Positions 1-6,221 are shown, numbered from the stretch's first letter. The stretch: DNA of 15,425 nucleotides from an uncultured Collinsella sp. (GCA_902489295.1 CABTZM010000035.1:1-15425), one strand, 5' to 3'. Numbers and translations: made by a program. The notes: generated from the sequence alone by a model not told the origin.

Positions 1-125
1 CCTTTCAAAACGGGGCCCGCGTCCGTCACCGACCCGGGCGGGGCCCCGGGGGGGTGCTTCCCCCCCCGGGCCCCCCCCAAAAGGGGGCCCCACCAAAACC
101 CCGGCGGGCCCGCGCTCGGCGGCTG
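1..125. other. Low-quality G/C homopolymer edge
   Basis: The first 110 or so bases are almost only runs of G and C with a few A runs, unlike any other part of the window. The minus-strand aldo/keto reductase frame nevertheless stays open to base 1. Its translation still vaguely tracks the family (AAERG, then GPPFGG where relatives have an MEPLRGG-like motif). This suggests a real gene whose bases were miscalled toward G/C at a contig or read end, rather than unusual biology. Bases before about 125 should not be used for protein inference. Confidence 0.7.
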
Positions 126-693
126 CCATGAGTCCCGCCGTTCCCGCTTGGTATCGCTCTCCAGCGTAGTTGTACTGGATCTGGCAAAAGTCCCAGTCAT
201 ACGCGTCAAGCATCGTGAGGAAGTCCGCCGCACTGCCGTGGTACGAAAAACCTATCTGGCGAATACGCCCCGCAGCCTTTTGGTGCGCAATCCAGTCCTC
301 GATACCCAACGCTACCACGCGCTCCCACTGCGCGGGCGAGGTGATGTTGTGCATAAGGTAATAGTCGATATGGTCAGTCCGCAAACGGCGCAGCTGCTCG
401 TCGAAGAACCGATCGAAATCCTCTGCGCACTTGCACGAAGCGTGCGGCAACTTAGTCGCCAGCAACACCCGGTCACGCAGCCCCAAGCGCTCAAGTGAGG
501 CGCCCACGCACACCTCGTTACCGGGATAAAGATACGCGGTATCCAGATAATTAATCCCCTGCTCTACCGCACGGGAGATGATGGCATCGGCCGTCTTCGC
601 ATCGGGGTGTCCCGGCGCACCGGGAAACCTCATGCAGCCCAGACCCAGAGCGGATATTCGGTTACCACTTTTGGGGTCAACACGGTATTGCAC
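1..693 (-). CDS. Aldo/keto reductase, partial (3' end off window)
   Basis: This is an NADPH-dependent aldo/keto reductase-type oxidoreductase, read from the minus strand and cut by the left edge. The start chosen is GTG at 693-691, giving MQYRVDPKSGNRISALGLG; it has the purine-rich GGGAGGGG just upstream. An in-frame ATG at 711 has no good ribosome-binding site. Recognisable parts are the N-terminal GLGCMRFPG strand, the catalytic-type YLDTAYLYPGNE segment (Asp and Tyr of the AKR tetrad), ATKLPHA with the tetrad Lys, and YYLMHNI with the tetrad His. Downstream are IGFSYHG and QIQYNYA. The pattern fits the COG1453 group, which usually carries a C-terminal 4Fe-4S region; that part would lie outside the window. 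The last 40 codons are in unreliable sequence. The substrate cannot be told. Confidence 0.85.
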   Translation of the reverse strand, partial: MQYRVDPKSGNRISALGLGCMRFPGAPGHPDAKTADAIISRAVEQGINYLDTAYLYPGNEVCVGASLERLGLRDRVLLATKLPHASCKCAEDFDRFFDEQLRRLRTDHIDYYLMHNITSPAQWERVVALGIEDWIAHQKAAGRIRQIGFSYHGSAADFLTMLDAYDWDFCQIQYNYAGERYQAGTAGLMAAAERGPAGVLVGPPFGGGPGGEAPPRGPARVGDGRGPRFER

Positions 694-780
694 GGCCCCT
701 CCCTTCGCCATCAGCGCCCCGGCAAGGCGAAACACAATGGTCACGCAGCCGAAACATCGTGGAATCGCAATCGAGAACGT

Positions 781-810
781 ATCGTAACGCAGCAGAAATC
801 GAGCCGTCAC
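781..810 (-). promoter_or_regulatory. Candidate promoter of the aldo/keto reductase
   Basis: Read on the minus strand there is a -35-like GTGACG (810-805), an 18-base spacer and a -10-like TACGAT (786-781, five of six consensus bases). It would give a leader of roughly 80 nt before the GTG at 693. This is a consensus match only. Confidence 0.35.
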
Positions 811-856
811 GACACCGCTTTAACATCAGCAAAAAGCCCGATGAAAGGAGGCAAGC

Positions 857-1051
857 GTGACCACGCGTGAGGACGCCTACCCCTACCCCGGCGAGCAGTA
901 CATCCTCTCGGTCGACCGCTATCAGATCGAGGTCATGGACCATCTAGACGAACTTCCCGCCACAGGCGCTGTCATCTTCTGCACCTTCCCCAAGGTGCGC
1001 GATGGCGTCGGATACCCTGCGCGCGTTTTTGCGATCTGTCCCGCGGCATAA
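857..1051 (+). CDS. 64-aa ORF like the C-terminal end of a cyclase-family hydrolase
   Basis: The ORF starts at GTG 857 behind a perfect AAAGGAGG (844-851) five bases away. A TGA at 842-844 closes the frame upstream, so it cannot be longer. The protein reads ILSVDRYQIEVMDHLDELP, then TGAVIFCTFPK, then GYPARVFAICP. From memory this resembles the last 50 or so residues of cyclase/kynurenine-formamidase-like metal-dependent hydrolases (PF04199). The metal-binding HxGTHxD region that defines that family is absent. It is either a small stand-alone protein or the remnant of a larger gene that has acquired, or kept, a start signal. The strong ribosome-binding site argues for translation. No function is assigned. 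Confidence 0.5.
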   Translation: MTTREDAYPYPGEQYILSVDRYQIEVMDHLDELPATGAVIFCTFPKVRDGVGYPARVFAICPAA

Positions 1052-1129
1052 GCGCACAGTGCAATAGTTTCTTTTTCATAACAGCAGCCCCACGCGCTTA
1101 CCAAACGCCCCGGCGACATACAATCCATC

Positions 1130-1156
1130 AGGCGCCCCTTACGCGGGCGCCTTTTA
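1130..1156 (+). terminator. Terminator-like hairpin in front of panE
   Basis: AGGCGCCC (1130-1137), a 7-base loop and GGGCGCCT (1145-1152) form a perfect 8-bp stem followed by TTTTAT. It has the form of a rho-independent terminator on the plus strand. It ends about 19 bases before the start codon at 1175. It may simply end the transcript of the 64-aa ORF, or act as an attenuator within the leader of the next gene. Confidence 0.65.
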
Positions 1157-1174
1157 TATGGGGAGATGATTCGC

Positions 1175-2089
1175 ATGCAGATCAACAAGGTCGCCTTTAT
1201 CGGCAAGGGCGGCGTCGGCCTGCTCTACGGCAGCATGATCGCCAGGGCGCTCGGCAACGACGCCGTCGAATACGTTATGGATGACGCACGTTTTGAGCGT
1301 CACGCGAGCGATGCGCTCACCGTCAACGGCAAGCCCTGTGCGCTCAAATCCGTCCGCGTCAGCGAGGCAGTGCCCGCCGATCTGGTCATTCTCACGGTCA
1401 AGACCACTGGACTCGATGTGGCGCTCAAGACTATGGAGTGCGTCGTGGGGCCCAATACGCTCATCGCCTCGCTGTGCAACGGCATTACGAGCGAGCAAAA
1501 GATTGCCGAGCGCTTTGGCTGGAAGCACACCGTCCTGGGTATTTGCCAGGGCATGGACGCCGTGTTCCTCAACGGAGAGCTCACCTTTACCAATACCGGC
1601 GAAATCCGCTTTGGCGCGGCGGCCGGTACGGATTCCGCAACCATCACCGCGATCGACGAGCTCTACACGCGCTGCGGCATCGCCCATACCGTCGAGAGCG
1701 ACATTGCGCACCGCATGTGGGCCAAACTCATGCTCAACGACGGCATCAACCAGACCTGCATGGCCTACGGCGGGACCTACGGAAGCGCCACGGAGCCGGG
1801 CTCCGAGCAGCGTCGCTGCTTTGTTTCCGCCATGCGCGAAACGCTTGCGGTCGCCAACGCCGAGGGCGTTGAGCTGACCGAGGCAGACCTGACGCAGATG
1901 GTGCACCTCATCGAGGGAATCGACCCCGCCGGCATGCCCTCGATGGCGCAGGACCGCATAGCGCAACGAAAAACCGAAGTCGAAGAGTTCGCGGGCACCA
2001 TTTGCCGCCTCGCAGCCAAACACGATATCCAAGTGCCGCAAAACGATTGGCTCTACCAGAGGATTCGCGAAATAGAAAGCAGCTGGTAG
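1175..2089 (+). CDS. panE: 2-dehydropantoate 2-reductase family (ketopantoate reductase)
   Basis: A 304-residue NADPH-dependent reductase of the ApbA/PanE family, which converts ketopantoate to pantoate for coenzyme A synthesis; paralogues act on other 2-oxo acids. The N-terminal Rossmann domain begins VAFIGKGGVGLLYG (Gly-rich loop at residues 10-19) and continues through VILTVKTTG near 73-79 and SLCNGITSEQ near 99-108. The C-terminal helical domain carries MWAKLMLNDGINQTC, holding the family's catalytic Lys (K184) and substrate Asn (N188). It also has SMAQD at 256-260 and RKTEVEEFAG with the conserved Glu. ATG 1175 is preferred because GGGGAG at 1160-1165 sits nine bases upstream. The ATG at 1166 abuts that motif directly and would have no spacing. 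No panB or panC is in the window, so the precise substrate is uncertain. Confidence 0.82.
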   Translation: MQINKVAFIGKGGVGLLYGSMIARALGNDAVEYVMDDARFERHASDALTVNGKPCALKSVRVSEAVPADLVILTVKTTGLDVALKTMECVVGPNTLIASLCNGITSEQKIAERFGWKHTVLGICQGMDAVFLNGELTFTNTGEIRFGAAAGTDSATITAIDELYTRCGIAHTVESDIAHRMWAKLMLNDGINQTCMAYGGTYGSATEPGSEQRRCFVSAMRETLAVANAEGVELTEADLTQMVHLIEGIDPAGMPSMAQDRIAQRKTEVEEFAGTICRLAAKHDIQVPQNDWLYQRIREIESSW

Positions 2090-2124
2090 CCTCGGCCGCA
2101 TCGCGACGCGCGCAATACAAGCAG

Positions 2125-2163
2125 ACAGGCCTTCGCGAGGATTCCGTCTTCGCGAAGGCCTGT
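2125..2163. terminator. 14-bp hairpin between convergent genes
   Basis: ACAGGCCTTCGCGA (2125-2138) and TCGCGAAGGCCTGT (2150-2163) are perfect inverted repeats around an 11-base loop, followed by TGCATTT on the plus strand. It lies between the ends of panE and the convergent 72-aa gene, so it probably terminates panE and possibly both. The U tract is weak. Confidence 0.65.
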
Positions 2164-2179
2164 TGCATTTAGCTCGAGG

Positions 2180-2398
2180 CTAAAACTGAGGCTTATTTTG
2201 CGATTCCGGAACCTCGTCCTCGTCATCGCGGCAAAGTAGCACGCCGGCGCTTCCCAGCAGCGCCGCTGCAATCAAGGCGCCCACAACCACAGGAGCGGCG
2301 CCCATAGCGGACTGCAAGCCGGCAGTTAACGCCGCCGTCGGACCAAGACATCCGATCAAAAGGGCAACGACGGCAATAGCGACATCTCGAGCGTTCAT
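2180..2398 (-). CDS. Small two-helix membrane protein, hypothetical
   Basis: A 72-residue protein not recognised as a named family. It starts at ATG 2398 behind a strong GGAGGAAG with about seven bases of spacing. Two hydrophobic segments are visible: residues 7-28 (VAIAVVALLIGCLGPTAAL) and about 35-56 (APVVVGALIAAALLGSAGVL). A short charged and polar tail follows (CRDDEDEVPESQ). The composition (Ala, Gly, Val, Leu) and the two helices indicate an integral membrane protein with a Gly/Ala-rich hairpin. No catalytic motif is visible. A short stem-loop directly precedes its ribosome-binding site. Its neighbours give no clear functional link. Confidence 0.7.
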   Translation of the reverse strand: MNARDVAIAVVALLIGCLGPTAALTAGLQSAMGAAPVVVGALIAAALLGSAGVLLCRDDEDEVPESQNKPQF

Positions 2399-2412
2399 GG
2401 AACCACTTCCTC

Positions 2413-2437
2413 CACGAGAAAGACTTTGCTTCTCGTG
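2413..2437 (-). promoter_or_regulatory. Hairpin touching the Shine-Dalgarno of the 72-aa gene
   Basis: CACGAGAA (2413-2420) and TTCTCGTG (2430-2437) form an 8-bp perfect stem with a 9-base loop. On the minus-strand mRNA the 3' arm runs straight into GGAGG, so folding could affect ribosome access. There is no U tract, so it is not an obvious terminator. Confidence 0.4.
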
Positions 2438-2513
2438 ACTTAGTGTGCCCCGCGCCCATATGCGCGGCGTACTGCCACGGTAAGCGCTCTGTTAACTCAA
2501 ACGCATACATAGA

Positions 2514-2557
2514 ACGGGCGTCCTTACGTTGCCCTAAAGCTCGGTAAAGACGCCCGT
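2514..2557 (-). terminator. Possible terminator of the secreted coiled-coil gene
   Basis: ACGGGCGTC (2514-2522) and GACGCCCGT (2549-2557) are perfect 9-bp inverted repeats around a 26-base loop, about 28 bases after the stop codon at 2585. The tail on the minus strand (TCTATGTATG) is only mildly T-rich. Confidence 0.45.
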
Positions 2558-2584
2558 CCGCCAAATATCCGCGATGCAGAAAAA

Positions 2585-3361
2585 TTACCAGCCAGTGTAG
2601 TAATCGGTGGTTCCGGCAGCGCAGCCGGAGTCATAGACCTTGCACTCGCCCTTGGACCCGGTAAACGTGGAGCCCTGGGCCTTATCGCCCGCGGCAACGA
2701 CGTAGTAGCCATCGGAATCGCGCCAAAAGCCCTCGGCGTCCTGCGTCCATTCGCCCGTGCGGTGGTGATACAGCACGTTGCTGCTGTAATAAGTCTCGCG
2801 GCGGCCGTTATAGTTATTGACGCCGCTCGAGCGCGTCAGGCCCGAGCCGTTCGCGTAATACGCAGCAGACGCGTAAGACGAGCCGGAGCCGGCGTTGTAA
2901 TACGAAGCCTGAACGGCCTCAGCGGCCTCGGCTTCGGCTGCGGCAGCCTCGAGCGCCTCGCGCTTGGCATCCTCTAGCGTAGAGCGAAGCTCGTCGAGCT
3001 CGGTCGACTTGGCGTCGACCTCCCCCATCGTCAACAGGCTACTCGCGCCGTCGATGCAGCCCTGCAACACAGCGCGCTCGTCATCGGTAGCATAGTCGCC
3101 ATACATATTCATAATGATCTGAGCGCGCATCTCCAGGGAATCGCGCTTCGCCCCCATCGAGGCGTTCCACTCCTGCATAGAGCCATAACCGTCACCGCGG
3201 TAGTCGACGGGCTGCACCAGCGTCGCCTCGGACGGCGTAGATCCGACCGTATCGGATAGTGTTGCCGCGTGGGCATCAGTTGCGCCGACGCCCGCCAAAA
3301 GTGCCACGGTCAGAGCGGCGGAAAGGGCGGCGGCTTTCGGTTTTCGTGAATCGATCCTCAT
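2585..3361 (-). CDS. Secreted protein with coiled coil and C-terminal RETYYS domain
   Basis: A 258-residue exported protein. ATG 3361 is preferred over upstream in-frame starts because it has GGAGG in range and opens a classical signal peptide: basic MRIDSRKPK, a hydrophobic core to about residue 27, and a likely cleavage after AHA at 30-32. The mature part has a Glu/Ala-rich helix at about 112-152, predicted to form a coiled coil. A low-complexity Ser/Tyr/Gly linker follows at about 153-185. The C-terminal domain, about 185-258, contains GRRETYYSSNVL, DGYYVVAAGD, CKVYDSGCAAGT and a terminal TDYYTGW. From memory this resembles beta-barrel modules found in surface proteins of Bacillota and Coriobacteria. 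Cys240 and Cys247 could form a disulfide. It probably acts at the cell surface or wall; no enzyme activity is claimed. Confidence 0.78.
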   Translation of the reverse strand: MRIDSRKPKAAALSAALTVALLAGVGATDAHAATLSDTVGSTPSEATLVQPVDYRGDGYGSMQEWNASMGAKRDSLEMRAQIIMNMYGDYATDDERAVLQGCIDGASSLLTMGEVDAKSTELDELRSTLEDAKREALEAAAAEAEAAEAVQASYYNAGSGSSYASAAYYANGSGLTRSSGVNNYNGRRETYYSSNVLYHHRTGEWTQDAEGFWRDSDGYYVVAAGDKAQGSTFTGSKGECKVYDSGCAAGTTDYYTGW

Positions 3362-3673
3362 GTAGCTGGAAACCTCCGTAGTGTGTTTTTGCTGCGTTTG
3401 GGCTGCGTGTGATTCGATCGCGCTGCATAGTACCCCGAGCAAATCGCGACCTGCGGTTTTACTCAAAAGGCGCACGTCAATTGCGTAAAACTCACATCCT
3501 CTCAACAGGAGTTTTCCACAACTCGAATGCATAAAGCGTGTCAAAAACCCTGTTTTTGCGCCCTCTCTATGCAAAAAAGGCGCCTGTGCAACTATTGTTC
3601 GCACAGGCGCCTTGAGCAGGCATTTTATGCAGTTATACCTATCGAGTCGCAAGGGGTCCTTGCACAAGTCGCC
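3362..3673. other. 312-base intergenic region
   Basis: This gap lies between two minus-strand genes. It holds the metY terminator at its right end and the leader of the secreted protein at its left. A TACTAT that could be a -10 lies at 3432-3437 (minus strand), but no -35 is found at the proper distance. GTTTTAC (about 3456-3462) and GTAAAAC (about 3485-3491) form an inverted repeat with 22 bases between, and might be an operator. No gene is seen here. Confidence 0.5.
3573..3613 (-). terminator. Rho-independent terminator of metY
   Basis: AAGGCGCCTGTGC (3577-3589) pairs perfectly with GCACAGGCGCCTT (3601-3613) around an 11-base loop. Read on the minus strand the stem is followed by a run of six T. 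It lies 60 bases after the metY stop and is a textbook intrinsic terminator. Confidence 0.88.
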
Positions 3674-4984
3674 TTACTCGTCCAGCGCGGCGAAAGCCTG
3701 CTTCAGATCCCAAATGATATCCTCGGCGTTCTCGGTACCGATGGAAAGACGGATCGTGGAGGGCGTGATGTTCTGCTCGGCGAGCTCCTCGGCAGAGAGC
3801 TGGGAGTGCGTGGTGGTAGCCGGGTGCACGACGAGCGACTTGACGTCGGCCACGTTGGCGAGCAGCGAGAACACCTGCAGATGATCAATGAACTTCCAAG
3901 CTGCCTCCTGGCCACCCTTAATCTCAAAGGTAAAGATCGAGGCACCGCCGTTGGGGAAGTACTTCTGATAGAGCTCGTGATCGGGGTGCTCAGACAGGCT
4001 CGGGTGGTTCACCTTGGCGACATGGCTATCACCAGCCAGGAACTCAACGACCTTCTTGGTGTTCTCGACATGACGGTCAACGCGCAGCGACAGAGTCTCG
4101 GTGCCCTGGAGCAGGATCCAAGCGTTGAACGGGCTGATGCAGGCGCCCTCGTCACGCAGCAGGATGGCGCGGACATAGGTTGCGAAGGCGGCGGGACCGG
4201 CAGCCTCGGCAAACGAGACGCCATGGTAGGAGGGGTTGGGCTCGGCGATCTGCTCATACTTGCCGCTCGCCTTCCAATCGAAGTTACCGCCGTCGACGAT
4301 CACACCGCCCAGCGAGGTGCCGTGGCCGCCGATGAACTTGGTTGCGGAGTGGACGACGATGTTGGCACCATGCTCCAGCGGGCGGAACAGATACGGGGTG
4401 CCGAAAGTGTTGTCGACGACAACCGGCAGACCGTGCTTCTTGGCGATCTCGGAGATGGCGTCGATGTTGGGGATGTCGGAGTTGGGGTTGCCGAGCGTCT
4501 CGAGATAGATGACCGTGGTGTTGTCCTTGATGGCGCCCTCGACCTCGTCCAGGTTATGAGCGTCGACAAACGTGGTCTCGACGCCAAACTGGGAGAGCGT
4601 ATGCTCCAGCAGGTTGTAGGAGCCACCGTAGATGGTCTTCTGGGCAACCACATGGTCACCGGCCTGAGCAAGAGCCTGCAGGGTATAGGTGATGGCAGCA
4701 GCACCGGAGGCGACGGCGAGCCCTGCCACGCCACCCTCGAGTGCGGCGATACGGTCCTCGAAGACGCCCTGGGTGGAGTTGGTCAGACGGCCGTAGATGT
4801 TACCAGCATCGGCAAGACCAAAGCGGTCGGCGGCGTGCTGGGAGTTGCGGAACACATAGCTCGTGGTCTGGTAGATAGGCACGGCGCGGGAGTCGGATGC
4901 GGGATCGGCGCTCTCCTGGCCAACGTGAAGCTGCAGGGTATCGAAACCAAAGGTGTGCTCGGGGTTGTTGATGAACTGGCTCAT
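3674..4984 (-). CDS. metY: O-acetylhomoserine sulfhydrylase (PLP enzyme)
   Basis: A 436-residue cytoplasmic pyridoxal-phosphate enzyme of the Cys/Met metabolism family. MetY makes homocysteine from O-acetylhomoserine and sulfide for methionine synthesis. The start ATG 4984 has AAGGAG four bases upstream. Visible motifs are TLQLHVGQE near the N-terminus, the cofactor-phosphate segment YGRLTNST near 64-71, and ASGAAAITY at 92-100. VVVDNTFGTPYLFRPLEHGA carries Asp191, and HSATKFIGGHG carries the PLP lysine K216. The C-terminus has VVHPATTTHSQL and IRLSIGTEN. The length and the insertion around FDWKASGKYEQI fit the MetY group (about 430 residues) rather than MetB/MetC (about 380-400). It diverges from a LysR-family gene and has a structured leader, so regulation by sulfur or amino-acid supply is likely. 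Confidence 0.93.
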   Translation of the reverse strand: MSQFINNPEHTFGFDTLQLHVGQESADPASDSRAVPIYQTTSYVFRNSQHAADRFGLADAGNIYGRLTNSTQGVFEDRIAALEGGVAGLAVASGAAAITYTLQALAQAGDHVVAQKTIYGGSYNLLEHTLSQFGVETTFVDAHNLDEVEGAIKDNTTVIYLETLGNPNSDIPNIDAISEIAKKHGLPVVVDNTFGTPYLFRPLEHGANIVVHSATKFIGGHGTSLGGVIVDGGNFDWKASGKYEQIAEPNPSYHGVSFAEAAGPAAFATYVRAILLRDEGACISPFNAWILLQGTETLSLRVDRHVENTKKVVEFLAGDSHVAKVNHPSLSEHPDHELYQKYFPNGGASIFTFEIKGGQEAAWKFIDHLQVFSLLANVADVKSLVVHPATTTHSQLSAEELAEQNITPSTIRLSIGTENAEDIIWDLKQAFAALDE

Positions 4985-5039
4985 GATGATCTCCTTGATC
5001 GAACAAAAGTAAACAAATTAGAGAGAAGTAAGTCGCTGT

Positions 5040-5071
5040 CTCCTGATCACGCCAACGGGCGCAAACAGGAG
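5040..5071 (-). promoter_or_regulatory. Hairpin at the end of the metY leader ORF
   Basis: On the minus strand CTCCTG (5071-5066) pairs with CAGGAG (5045-5040), and inside it CGCC pairs with GGCG around a CGTT loop. The element covers codons 11-17 and the stop of the leader ORF. CTCCT is also complementary to AGGAG in the metY ribosome-binding site (4996-4991), so two exclusive pairings are possible. There is no U tract directly behind it. Confidence 0.45.
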
Positions 5072-5100
5072 CCCGGCATTCGTCTTGGTAAGCATTTCAT
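5047..5100 (-). CDS. 17-codon leader peptide with two Cys codons, upstream of metY
   Basis: ATG 5100 follows a perfect AAAGGAGG (5115-5108) with seven bases of spacing, stronger than most starts in this window. It encodes MKCLPRRMPGSCLRPLA and ends at TGA 5049-5047, 62 bases before metY. Codons 3 and 12 are Cys, codon 8 is Met, and codons 6-7 are AGA CGA, which are rare in DNA this GC-rich. It lies wholly inside the predicted metY transcript. Cys-codon leader peptides that regulate sulfur genes have been described in other actinobacteria (mycobacteria). That this one senses Cys charging is an inference. Confidence 0.55.
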   Translation of the reverse strand: MKCLPRRMPGSCLRPLA

Positions 5101-5168
5101 ATGCGGGCCTCCTTTCGCATCCCGGTTCCGTGGTCGGTTTAATTACCTACCGCCTTTGTGTGTTTTGA

Positions 5169-5197
5169 ATAGTACGAGCATTGTTTCGCTCGGTCAA
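5169..5197 (-). promoter_or_regulatory. metY promoter
   Basis: Minus strand: -35 TTGACC (5197-5192), exactly 17 bases of spacer, -10 TACTAT (5174-5169). Expected transcription start is about 5162, giving a leader of about 178 nt. The spacer contains an inverted repeat, CGAGC (5175-5179) and GCTCG (5188-5192), that may be a second regulator contact. Confidence 0.75.
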
Positions 5198-5217
5198 TCA
5201 CTTAAAAGCGCTAACCT

Positions 5218-5238
5218 GTTATCGGTTTTGTAGATAAC
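5218..5238. promoter_or_regulatory. LysR-type operator between metY and the regulator
   Basis: GTTATC (5218-5223) and GATAAC (5233-5238) form a perfect dyad with nine bases between, and contain the T-N11-A pattern of LysR-family boxes (T5222, A5234). The centre, 5228, lies about 66 bases upstream of the predicted metY start, where LysR-family activators usually bind. It lies just before the regulator's own gene, which also fits autoregulation. Confidence 0.65.
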
Positions 5239-5257
5239 GCTCGAAAGGACGGCGCCG

Positions 5258-6160
5258 ATGACCCTCCAGCAGCTTCGTTTTCTGATCGCCGTGGCAGAGT
5301 CCGGCTCAATCAACGCCGCAGCTCAGCGCCTCTATACCGCTCAGTCCAACATCTCAAACGCCGTCAAAAGCCTGGAGCAGGAACTCCACCTGGAGATCTT
5401 CACGCGCTCCAGCCGCGGCGTCACGCTCACCAACGACGGCACCGAGCTTTTGGGCTATGCGCGCCAGGTCGTAGAGCAGGCCGATATGCTCGAGGCCCGC
5501 TACGAGGACGGCGGCACCCCGCAAGCCCGCCTCGCCATTTCCGCCCAGCACTACGCCTTTTCGGTCGAGGCCTTTGTCAACGTGGTCGAGCGCTGCCGCG
5601 ACAGCAAGTTCGAGTTCATCATGCGCGAGACCACCACGTCGCAGATCATCGATGACGTCCGCGCGTTTCGCAGCGACATCGGCATCCTGTATCTGGACGA
5701 CTTTAATGCCCGCGTTCTGCAGAAGGCTTTTGCCGATGCGCGTGCGAGCTTCCATCCCCTATTCGACGCGACGGTCCACGTCTTCGTTAGCGAGCGCCAC
5801 CCGCTTGCCCGCCGCCCGCAGCTGTCCCTTGCCGACCTCACACCCTATACGCGCTACAGCTTTGAGCAGGGAACCTCAAACTCCTTCTATTACGCCGAGG
5901 AACCTTTTAGCTATATCCCTTGCGACCGCAACATACGAATCTCGGACCGCGGAACACTTACTAACTTACTTATCACGTCGAACGGTTACACCCTGTCGAC
6001 CGGTGTCCTCTCCAATGAAATGCAATGGGGTATGGCATCGATCCCGTTAGCAGACGCCCCAACGATGCACGTAGGCTATATCATGCACGACGAGCGCAAG
6101 CCCTCTCCCCTCTTGCAGCAATACCTCGACGAGCTCAACCGCATCATCCATGCCAACTAA
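5258..6160 (+). CDS. LysR-family transcriptional regulator, likely controls metY
   Basis: A 300-residue LysR-type regulator of the usual length. ATG 5258 follows AAAGGA. The winged helix-turn-helix occupies about residues 1-60: LQQLRFLIAVAESGSINAAA, then QRLYTAQSNISNAVKSLEQE, then IFTRSSRGVTLTNDG. A linker helix leads to the substrate-binding domain from about 90, with RLAISAQHYAF and DIGILYLDDFN, and later NLLITSNGYTLSTG. The gene is divergent from metY, with a LysR-like dyad between them at a distance typical of activation, so metY is its most likely target. The effector is unknown; O-acetylhomoserine or O-acetylserine would be natural by analogy with other sulfur regulators, but nothing in the sequence proves it. 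Confidence 0.88.
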   Translation: MTLQQLRFLIAVAESGSINAAAQRLYTAQSNISNAVKSLEQELHLEIFTRSSRGVTLTNDGTELLGYARQVVEQADMLEARYEDGGTPQARLAISAQHYAFSVEAFVNVVERCRDSKFEFIMRETTTSQIIDDVRAFRSDIGILYLDDFNARVLQKAFADARASFHPLFDATVHVFVSERHPLARRPQLSLADLTPYTRYSFEQGTSNSFYYAEEPFSYIPCDRNIRISDRGTLTNLLITSNGYTLSTGVLSNEMQWGMASIPLADAPTMHVGYIMHDERKPSPLLQQYLDELNRIIHAN

Positions 6161-6215
6161 CTGTCGGAAGACGGGGTAGAAATCGTAGATTGCTAGCCCT
6201 CGACGAACGCGGCGC

Positions 6216-6221
6216 TACAAT
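6216..6221 (+). promoter_or_regulatory. Possible -10 element of rnhA
   Basis: TACAAT matches the -10 consensus in five of six bases and lies about 38 bases before the rnhA start. No convincing -35 is present at 16-18 bases; TTGCTA lies 20 bases upstream. Weak support. Confidence 0.3.

Noticed and set aside
1154..2101. A 315-codon open frame on the minus strand opposite panE
   Set aside because: It spans the whole panE gene antisense, has no recognisable motif, and panE has its own start signal and family residues.
4985..5162. SAM riboswitch or T-box in the metY leader
   Set aside because: None of the conserved SAM-I core sequences and no T-box motif is seen. The leader ORF with hairpin explains the region better.
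3527..5233. A 568-codon open frame on the plus strand opposite metY
   Set aside because: It is antisense to a complete, well-recognised metY and its translation is low-complexity Gly/Val/Asp-rich sequence without any family. It is a high-GC shadow.
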